Shown: one piece after another, positions 1-5,412 of the stretch | How positions within the stretch are numbered: position 1 is the stretch's first letter | Layout: each line of letters opens with the position of its first letter | Origin: Sulfurimonas sp. | GTDB lineage: Bacteria; Campylobacterota; Campylobacteria; Campylobacterales; Sulfurimonadaceae | Direction: 5' to 3' | Assembly: GCA_022712775.1 (NCBI GenBank) | Contig: JAFLJZ010000053.1 | Coordinates: forward strand, 1-5,412 | DNA length: 5,412 nt | Notes under the pieces: generated by a model | Told to the model about the DNA's origin: nothing | Database searches by the model: none | Seen by the model: only the letters and a program-made list of their open reading frames with translations | Made by a program: the position numbers and the translations under genes

Positions 1-80
1 CGACACAGGGCAATAACGTGTCGATATAATAGAATAAAATCGACATGACCTCTCAACGTGTCGAAATAATGAAGAAATTT
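1..80. repeat. Two tandem 40-bp units with inverted-repeat arms
   Basis: Positions 1-40 and 41-80 align without gaps at 24 of 40 positions. Identity is concentrated in the first five bases (CGACA), in ten bases at unit positions 15-24 (AACGTGTCGA) and in the ATAAT that follows. The other bases vary freely. Each unit can fold: CGACAC (1-6) pairs with GTGTCG (18-23), and CGACAT (41-46) pairs with GTGTCG (58-63), each with an 11-nt loop. The change in the second unit gives a U-G wobble in plus-strand RNA but an A-C mismatch in minus-strand RNA. That faintly favours folding of a plus-strand transcript. A 40-bp period does not preserve a reading frame, so these are not protein repeats. The minus-strand core, TTTCGACACGTTGAGAG, resembles a class of dispersed intergenic repeats I remember from this phylum; that is recollection and was not checked. 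The array may continue beyond the left edge. Confidence 0.6.
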
Positions 81-131
81 AAACATGAACTTACCCAGAC
101 ACCCACGATAAGCCTTGGTTATATATTCATT
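81..131. other. Unassigned sequence between the hairpin repeats and the spoT stop
   Basis: This stretch follows the spoT stop codon on the minus strand, where an ACT-domain coding sequence and then another gene would be expected. No minus-strand frame reads as ACT. The frame of spoT stays open from after its TGA to the window edge (43 codons), but the residues match no family I recognise. The ACATGA at 83-88 lies exactly 40 bp after the ACATGA at 43-48, so it may be a decayed third repeat unit. The motif TGAACTTACCCAGACACCC at 86-104 has the look of a mobile-element terminus, but I cannot assign it to a family and I see no partner copy. AGCCTT (111-116) and AAGGCT (136-141) form a weak inverted repeat across the spoT stop, without a following T-run. 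Confidence 0.35.
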
Positions 132-2072
132 TCAAAAGGCTGAGGCTATAAGGTTATATTTAAACTTATTCTCTTTTTTCCAGCGAATAAACACCATTGG
201 TGTTTCTTCTTCAATTTTTTTATATCCATGTCCACACATTTTATGATGTACATGTACCTTTGACTTTTCTACAAAAGCCATTATCTCGTCCCCTGTTTTT
301 GGATGACAACAATAGTCAAAGACAACATCACTAACACCACTGCTACTAAAAATTTCTAAACCTGAGACAACCTTCGATTTGAGTTTAAATTTATGTCGAG
401 ATAAGAAGTTTGTAAATCTATTATTTCTCCCGATATCTTTTGTATATTCTCCAATAACATTTCTAAAGTGTTCTATATCACAGGGAATATTTGAGCGTCC
501 TTCACAACCTTTTAAATCAAACCATTCTTCGATTCTTGATGCTTTTAGACCCATAACGGTCGAAACAATTAAGACACTTGATTTAGCATTAATTTCTCTG
601 ATTCTAGCATTACAGTTAAGTCGCATATTTGATGTTGCTTTTGAAGTTTTCACTGCATCAATCCAAGAGCATCTAGTAAGAATTTCATCAGCAAGATTTA
701 TTTTTACTATATCGCCATTACTGAGTTCATTTAATAAAGAAGCTTTTGTTTTGTTAACGAGACAAGATTCTGCCTTATTTCCGACAGCAGTATGAACAGC
801 ATAAGCAAAATCTAAAACAACAGCCCCACGAGGAAGTGTAAAGGCATCACCTGTTGGAGAAAACACTGCAATATCTTCTGAGTATAAATCATTTTTTATC
901 ATGCTATAAAAATCTTCTACTGATTCATTTTGATACTGAAGATTATGTAACCAATCAAGTTTTATATCGTTATTTCCACCACTTTTATATTTCCAATGTG
1001 CGGCAACTCCAAGTTCTGCTGTTTTATGCATATCATAGGTTCTTATTTGAACTTCAATAATTGCAGTATTGTGAAAAATAGTAGTATGAATTGTCTGGTA
1101 TCCATTGTCTTTTGCAACAGCAATATAATCTTTAAAACGCGAAGACAAGGGTTGAAAATGAAGATGAATAAGACCTAGAATATTATAACACTTCACAGCA
1201 TCAGTTGTTAAAATTCTCACAGCGAGTAAGTCAAGAACCTCATCAATAGAAACACCCTTTCTTTGCATTTTTAAGTAAATAGAATAACGGTGTTTTACAC
1301 GAGAAATTATTTCAAAATCATCCTCACAAAAACCATTTTTTACAAGTAGCTTTGAAATTGATTCTTTGAGTTCGTTAAGCCGCATCTCCATGGCATGATA
1401 ATTCGTATCAAGATAATTATCAATATGGTGTTTTTCTTCTTTAAAAAGATACGAGAAACTTAAGTCTTCTAATATATTTTTTAAAAAAGAGATACCTAAA
1501 CGGTGCGCAATAGGAGCATATACAACGAGTGTTTCTTCTGCGATACGGAGTTGTTTATGGTCAGGAAGTGCATCAAGCGTAAGCATATTATGCAGTCTAT
1601 CACATAGTTTTATAACTAAAACTCGAACATCTTTTATACTTGCTAAAAGCATCTTTCTAAAGGAGAGTGCTGATACTATAAGTTTTTCGTTTGAATTAGA
1701 TGCTACAAGTTCAGAATCACGAATTACGTCTATCTTTGTAAGTCCTTCAACTAAATGCGAGACATCCTCACCAAAAAGCTCGTAAATTTCACCAATTGTT
1801 ATATCTGTATCTTCAACAACATCGTGGAGTAATGCAGAGATAACCATAGCTTCATCATTTGTAATAGAAGCAACAATACTCGCAACTAAAATAGGATGAA
1901 TAATATAGGGTTCGCCACTTTTTCTTGTTTGAGAAATATGTGCTTGCTTGGAGTATTCTAGGGCATCTTTAAGATCTTGACTAGGTGGCATGTGAGAAAA
2001 AAGGTATGAAGAGGCCGAATCAGTATCATGAATATGTTTTACTTTTTCAATTTCAACTTGACTCAGACCCAC
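132..2072 (-). CDS. spoT: Bifunctional (p)ppGpp synthetase/hydrolase, truncated before the ACT domain
   Basis: This cytoplasmic RelA/SpoT-family enzyme makes (p)ppGpp from ATP and GDP/GTP and hydrolyses it again, controlling the stringent response. The 646 residues show, in order: an HD hydrolase domain (about 40-180) with RKSGEPYIIHP, HDVVEDT at 83-89 and DRLHN at 158-162; a synthetase domain (about 250-365) with RVKHRYSI, DLLAVR, GYQTIHTT and EVQIRT; a TGS domain (about 402-463); and a Cys/His zinc-finger-like module with CCHP at 588-591 and HHKMC at 609-613. RFKD at 312-315 is the signature of bifunctional rather than synthetase-only enzymes. Both active sites look intact. The protein ends in KYNLIASAF, where family members continue into an ACT domain of about 75 residues, so the C-terminus seems lost. 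The GTG start lies 6 bp after rpoZ; the next ATG (residue 28, at 1991) would remove family-like N-terminal sequence. Function is near certain and the truncation likely. Confidence 0.93.
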   Translation of the reverse strand: MGLSQVEIEKVKHIHDTDSASSYLFSHMPPSQDLKDALEYSKQAHISQTRKSGEPYIIHPILVASIVASITNDEAMVISALLHDVVEDTDITIGEIYELFGEDVSHLVEGLTKIDVIRDSELVASNSNEKLIVSALSFRKMLLASIKDVRVLVIKLCDRLHNMLTLDALPDHKQLRIAEETLVVYAPIAHRLGISFLKNILEDLSFSYLFKEEKHHIDNYLDTNYHAMEMRLNELKESISKLLVKNGFCEDDFEIISRVKHRYSIYLKMQRKGVSIDEVLDLLAVRILTTDAVKCYNILGLIHLHFQPLSSRFKDYIAVAKDNGYQTIHTTIFHNTAIIEVQIRTYDMHKTAELGVAAHWKYKSGGNNDIKLDWLHNLQYQNESVEDFYSMIKNDLYSEDIAVFSPTGDAFTLPRGAVVLDFAYAVHTAVGNKAESCLVNKTKASLLNELSNGDIVKINLADEILTRCSWIDAVKTSKATSNMRLNCNARIREINAKSSVLIVSTVMGLKASRIEEWFDLKGCEGRSNIPCDIEHFRNVIGEYTKDIGRNNRFTNFLSRHKFKLKSKVVSGLEIFSSSGVSDVVFDYCCHPKTGDEIMAFVEKSKVHVHHKMCGHGYKKIEEETPMVFIRWKKENKFKYNLIASAF

Positions 2073-2081
2073 TCTGTACTA
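2073..2081 (-). promoter_or_regulatory. rpoZ stop / spoT GTG start junction, same frame, weak ribosome site
   Basis: On the minus strand rpoZ ends TAG (2081-2079), followed by the two sense codons TAC AGA and then the GTG of spoT at 2072-2070, all in one frame. There is no convincing Shine-Dalgarno sequence, since the bases before GTG read AAAAGTAGTACAGA. The stop sets the upstream limit of spoT, so GTG is the earliest usual start. The arrangement suggests that spoT is translated by ribosomes that terminate on rpoZ and restart, which is inference. Confidence 0.5.
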
Positions 2082-2300
2082 CTTTTCTATATCTACAAAG
2101 CCTTTGACTTTTAAAAGTCCTTCAGCAAGTTCCATAAGTGCTAAATCAGCTGGTTTAATACTCTTTGGGTCAATATTTAACTTACTTGGCGCTCCATTTA
2201 AAAGTTCATCAGTTCTTTTTGATACTGCTATTGCTAACTGGTAGTTATCCATATTTGGATTATCTTGTAAAATTTTTGCTGTTAATTCTTCTGTTCTCAT
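2079..2300 (-). CDS. rpoZ: DNA-directed RNA polymerase subunit omega
   Basis: Omega is the small subunit that binds the beta-prime subunit and helps assemble and stabilise RNA polymerase. The 73 residues carry the recognisable core YQLAIAVSKRTDELLNGAP (residues 20-38), matching the family's conserved LA...R..L helix pattern. The acidic C-terminal half (ADLALMELAEGLL) is typical of Campylobacterota, and the length fits the family. The ATG is preceded by AAAGGAAA with 9 nt between AGGA and the start, a good ribosome site. The gene sits 25 bp after pyrH and 6 bp before spoT, the order seen in Campylobacter, and is probably cotranscribed with both. The N-terminus reads MRTEEL. It lacks the MAR motif that in Escherichia coli omega helps form ppGpp site 1, which matters because the alarmone synthetase is next door. 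Confidence 0.95.
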   Translation of the reverse strand: MRTEELTAKILQDNPNMDNYQLAIAVSKRTDELLNGAPSKLNIDPKSIKPADLALMELAEGLLKVKGFVDIEK

Positions 2301-2325
2301 GTAAAAGTTTCCTTTGTTTTGTTGT

Positions 2326-3048
<723 letters not shown>

Positions 3049-3063
3049 TTATAAAATCCGTGA

Positions 3064-3069
3064 ATTATA
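3064..3069 (-). promoter_or_regulatory. Probable -10 box of the pyrH-rpoZ-spoT promoter
   Basis: The minus strand reads GTATAATTCA here, a perfect TATAAT centred about 30 bp upstream of the pyrH ATG. It would place the transcript start near 3057 and give a leader of about 20 nt containing the ribosome site. No good -35 hexamer lies at 17 bp; the corresponding bases are GCATAT. Missing -35 boxes and AT-rich upstream sequence are normal for the housekeeping sigma factor in Campylobacterota. Confidence 0.6.
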
Positions 3070-3131
3070 CTTAAAAATCTCTTTAGATATGCTTTGAACA
3101 AGATTTTCACTATTTGTACACTTTTTTTTAA

Positions 3132-3137
3132 TACAAT
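3132..3137 (+). promoter_or_regulatory. Candidate -10 box for the DUF3108-like gene
   Basis: TACAAT lies directly after an eight-T run (3122-3129) and 23 bp before the ATG at 3161. The T-rich stretch in place of a -35 box is the pattern expected for Campylobacterota housekeeping promoters. The leader would be very short but would still contain the AAGGA ribosome site. Overlapping AT-rich alternatives such as AATAAT at 3135-3140 cannot be excluded. Confidence 0.4.
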
Positions 3138-3148
3138 AATAAATACTT

Positions 3149-3153
3149 AAGGA
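3149..3153 (+). promoter_or_regulatory. Ribosome binding site fixing the DUF3108-like start
   Basis: AAGGA sits 7 nt before the ATG at 3161 and is the only good Shine-Dalgarno match in the region. With the signal-peptide-like N-terminus immediately after that ATG, it fixes the start codon. Confidence 0.75.
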
Positions 3154-3160
3154 TTATCTA

Positions 3161-3901
3161 ATGCAAAAAATATTTATCATTTTACTTACACTAAGCTTTT
3201 CACTTTTTGGATATACATCCATTAAAGAGATAAAATATGAAAGTGGAATCTCTATCTACGGGCAAATAGGTTTTGTACACCTTAGCTTAGAAGAAAATCA
3301 TGACACACACACCTACAAAATGACAGCTAAAACAACAAGCGTAGGTGTTGTTAAATATTTATCTAACAATAGAATAGATACCTTTATAAGTGAGGGAAAT
3401 GTTCAAAATGGCGTGTACCTCCCTTTAAAGTTTACACGAAGCACTACAAAAAATAAATATAAAAAAACGAGAACATATCTCTTTGACTATGAAAATAAAA
3501 ATATTCATAAAACTCAAATTATCTCACGCATAGAAACGATTTCAACTTTTCATCCTATCAGTGTAAGTTTTAGCGAAACAGAAGAACTCGTAACTGAAAA
3601 AGAAGAAAAAGATATTGATTTTGAGAGAAATGATTTTTTAAGTTTGTACTTAAACCTAATCAAAGGAAATCTTTCACATGGAAAAGTTCCCTATGTCGAT
3701 ATGAAAGAAAAAGACAGCCTTATTTTTGTGAAAAAGAATCTCTTTGAAGTGCATAAAAATAATGGAGAAGATAAGTATCTTATAGTTATGATTCCAGATG
3801 AAGAAAGTGTCTTTTTTAAACAAGTCACTTCTGTTGGAATCTCATTTTATGGTGATGCTTACATCAAAAAAATTCATGAAAGCACTCAAAATTTAGATTA
3901 G
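3161..3901 (+). CDS. Exported DUF3108-like protein of unknown function
   Basis: The 246 residues begin with a signal peptide: QK, then a hydrophobic run IFIILLTLSFSLFG (4-17), with cleavage probably just after it, so the mature protein should be periplasmic. The mature part starts with a pattern I associate with DUF3108: YESGISIYGQIGFVHLSLEE (26-45), then YKMTAKTTSVGVVKYL (52-67), IDTFISEG (72-79), YLPLKF (86-91) and a basic strand leading to YLFDYENK (106-113). Alternating polar and hydrophobic residues suggest a beta-rich fold. No catalytic motif, lipobox or metal site is visible and the function is not known. It has its own promoter region, is divergent from pyrH, and its TAG overlaps the convergent reductase stop by 4 bp, so it is probably a single-gene unit. 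An outer-membrane or periplasmic role would be a guess. Confidence 0.8.
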   Translation: MQKIFIILLTLSFSLFGYTSIKEIKYESGISIYGQIGFVHLSLEENHDTHTYKMTAKTTSVGVVKYLSNNRIDTFISEGNVQNGVYLPLKFTRSTTKNKYKKTRTYLFDYENKNIHKTQIISRIETISTFHPISVSFSETEELVTEKEEKDIDFERNDFLSLYLNLIKGNLSHGKVPYVDMKEKDSLIFVKKNLFEVHKNNGEDKYLIVMIPDEESVFFKQVTSVGISFYGDAYIKKIHESTQNLD

Positions 3902-5412
3902 TAAAGCTCGATAAGTCGTGTAAGTTGCGAGAAAACAACCGCTCTTTTTTCCTCATTAGTATGGAGAATTTCATCACAAAGTAAGGCAATATTTTCATCA
4001 ATGTTTGGAACTAAATCTCGTATGTTTTCTAATTTTTCATTTTTAAGTACATTTGTAAACCTCTCATATGCAGAATACGCTTCTTTTTTACTTAGAGCAT
4101 AATAGAGTTTACGACCAAGTTCAAAAACCTCAAACTCTTCATTTTTACCCGTATGTACTTTCTCATTAAAACCGATACATACATCAATATTTTTTTCTCT
4201 TAAATATGCACCTAACTTCATAGTAAAACCTATATTTGCTGAAGTGTACTGTTTAAATACTCTATCACTAAAAGCTTGCATATTTTCTCTTTCTTTTCTC
4301 TTGTTTTTATACTCTAACATTAATGTCTCAACATACTTATGTGCAAAAAGAAGAGGTGCTGATTTCACAACTGTATAGCCCTCTTCTCCTTCACTAATAA
4401 GCTTTCCACCAAGAGAAATATTTACAGCACCAACTGTCTCTCCATCTATCTTTGCCTTACAGCCTTCAAAACCTATATCTCCAAGACCATGAATACCACA
4501 ACCCTTCACACAGGCTGACCAGTACATTCTTACACGTCCTGCTTCAAGAGGTACCTTAAAATCAAGATACTTTGCCATATTTATCGCATCGTTTTTGTTC
4601 TCAATAACGCCAAAAGGACAATGCTCCGTTCCAGCACAAGCGATAAGGTGGTTAAAATATGGAGAGTTTACACTTTTATATGTCTGAAAAAATGCCTCTG
4701 ACAACATCGACTTTGTATCTTTTACACCTAAGATATAAAGGCTTTGTTCCATATCAAAACGAACTTGTCCACTTCCATATTTATCAGATAAATCTGCTAC
4801 TTCCATCATTGCAGAACCTGTAAAAATTCCACTTGGAACTACAACGTGTACTCCAAAAGAACCATCACGAAGTTGCACTTTTCCTTGGTCTGGATCATTA
4901 TAATCAATCTGCGTCATTGTCTCACCAGCTCTAGCAAAATCACAATCAGCATTTAAACGCACAGCCTTGGAGATTTCATCCATTCCTACAGCTTCTATAA
5001 GGAAATGTAGGCGACTTTTATTTCTGTTGTCACGAAAGCCATATCTTTTAAAAATATCTGAGATTGATTCGAATGCCTTTAATACCTCCGCTTCATTTGC
5101 TAAAAATATATCTGCACTTCTAGCAATATGTCCAACACGACCACCAAGGTACATGTTATAACCGTAAATACCATCTTTTTGAGCAAGTGCAAAACAACAG
5201 TCATGTCCAAAAATATTACATCTGTTAATCATCGAACCACTAATTGCCGTGTTGAATTTTCTAGGTAATGTTGAAATCCAATCAGGTGAATACAAGAACA
5301 TTTTTTGCATTTTTAAAAGAAGGTCTTGTGAGGGTAAAATATTATCAAAACTAAGTCCATCAAGTGGGTCATTTAAAATATTTCTAAAGTTATCTACACC
5401 TGTTTGGTAACT
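3898..5412 (-). CDS. Sirohaem [4Fe-4S] nitrite/sulfite reductase, 5' end outside the window
   Basis: This family reduces nitrite to ammonia or sulfite to sulfide with six electrons at a coupled sirohaem-[4Fe-4S] centre in the cytoplasm. The frame is open to position 5412; 504 residues are visible. The ATG at 5310 is internal: the 34 upstream codons include YQTGVDNFRNILNDPLDG, equivalent to the conserved QSGMDNVRNPVGNPLAG of plant nitrite reductase. LPRKFN and GFRDNRNKSR also align with it. Visible cysteines 259 and 265 (CAGTEHC) and 301 and 305 (CVKGC) give the C-x5-C / C-x3-C cluster ligands, followed by GDIGFEGC. Roughly 100-160 N-terminal residues are missing. After the core there are about 120 extra charged, helical residues, absent from the spinach enzyme as I recall it. 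Resemblance is closest to ferredoxin-nitrite reductases (NirA type), but substrate cannot be settled from sequence, so no symbol is given. Confidence 0.9.
   Translation of the reverse strand, partial: SYQTGVDNFRNILNDPLDGLSFDNILPSQDLLLKMQKMFLYSPDWISTLPRKFNTAISGSMINRCNIFGHDCCFALAQKDGIYGYNMYLGGRVGHIARSADIFLANEAEVLKAFESISDIFKRYGFRDNRNKSRLHFLIEAVGMDEISKAVRLNADCDFARAGETMTQIDYNDPDQGKVQLRDGSFGVHVVVPSGIFTGSAMMEVADLSDKYGSGQVRFDMEQSLYILGVKDTKSMLSEAFFQTYKSVNSPYFNHLIACAGTEHCPFGVIENKNDAINMAKYLDFKVPLEAGRVRMYWSACVKGCGIHGLGDIGFEGCKAKIDGETVGAVNISLGGKLISEGEEGYTVVKSAPLLFAHKYVETLMLEYKNKRKERENMQAFSDRVFKQYTSANIGFTMKLGAYLREKNIDVCIGFNEKVHTGKNEEFEVFELGRKLYYALSKKEAYSAYERFTNVLKNEKLENIRDLVPNIDENIALLCDEILHTNEEKRAVVFSQLTRLIELY

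Noticed and set aside
1..80. CRISPR array
   Set aside because: The period is 40 bp, too short for repeat plus spacer, the identical blocks are only 10 and 5 bases, and only two units are visible.
1..131. Small minus-strand protein continuing the spoT frame to the window edge
   Set aside because: The 43 open codons include the hairpin repeats, whose 40-bp phase does not preserve a frame. The residues match nothing known, and an in-frame ATG lacks a convincing ribosome site.
111..141. Intrinsic terminator after spoT
   Set aside because: The AGCCTT/AAGGCT stem is only 6 bp with a 19-nt loop and is not followed by a T-run on the minus strand.
379..795. Plus-strand open frame of 138 codons inside spoT
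   Set aside because: It lies opposite the TGS and C-terminal coding sequence of spoT, whose motifs are unmistakable. The translation resembles no family and no ribosome site precedes it.
3122..3129. T-run as a transcription terminator
   Set aside because: No GC-rich hairpin precedes it. Its position just upstream of a -10-like box fits a T-rich promoter better.
4967..5161. Plus-strand open frame of 64 codons inside the reductase gene
   Set aside because: It is antisense to conserved nitrite-reductase sequence including GFRDNRNKSR and has no independent support.
5308..5310. ATG as the start of the reductase gene
   Set aside because: The frame remains open upstream to the window edge and those 34 codons encode conserved family sequence, so this is an internal methionine.

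Overview
The window looks like the chromosome of an AT-rich Campylobacterota (Epsilonproteobacteria) bacterium, of a Sulfurimonas/Arcobacter-like kind. This rests on the low GC, the protein style, and the minus-strand order pyrH - rpoZ - spoT, which I know from Campylobacter and relatives. The genus is inference.

Layout. Positions 1-131 carry no recognisable gene: two 40-bp tandem repeat units with inverted arms (1-80), then about 50 bp of unassigned sequence that abuts the end of spoT. Positions 132-3036 hold a compact minus-strand cluster, transcribed in the order pyrH (UMP kinase), rpoZ (RNA polymerase omega) and spoT ((p)ppGpp synthetase/hydrolase), with gaps of 25 and 6 bp. Positions 3037-3160 are a divergent promoter region. 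A plus-strand gene for an exported DUF3108-like protein follows (3161-3901). Its stop codon overlaps by 4 bp the stop of a convergent minus-strand gene for a sirohaem/[4Fe-4S] nitrite or sulfite reductase. That last gene runs off the right edge, so its N-terminal part is missing.

How the genes relate. pyrH makes UDP for RNA and sugar-nucleotide synthesis, omega helps assemble RNA polymerase, and SpoT sets the alarmone level, so the cluster joins nucleotide supply, transcription and the stringent response. The reductase belongs to nitrogen or sulfur assimilation and has no obvious link to its neighbours.

The point most worth following is at the left edge. SpoT keeps intact hydrolase, synthetase, TGS and Cys/His zinc-finger-like modules but stops exactly where its C-terminal ACT domain should begin. 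The next sequence is not ACT-like in any minus-strand frame and leads into the hairpin repeats. This looks like a natural truncation by a rearrangement or a repeat/mobile-element insertion, which would also separate spoT from its usual downstream neighbour. I found no CRISPR array, tRNA, rRNA, complete insertion sequence or defence system. Apart from the left edge the window is ordinary housekeeping sequence.
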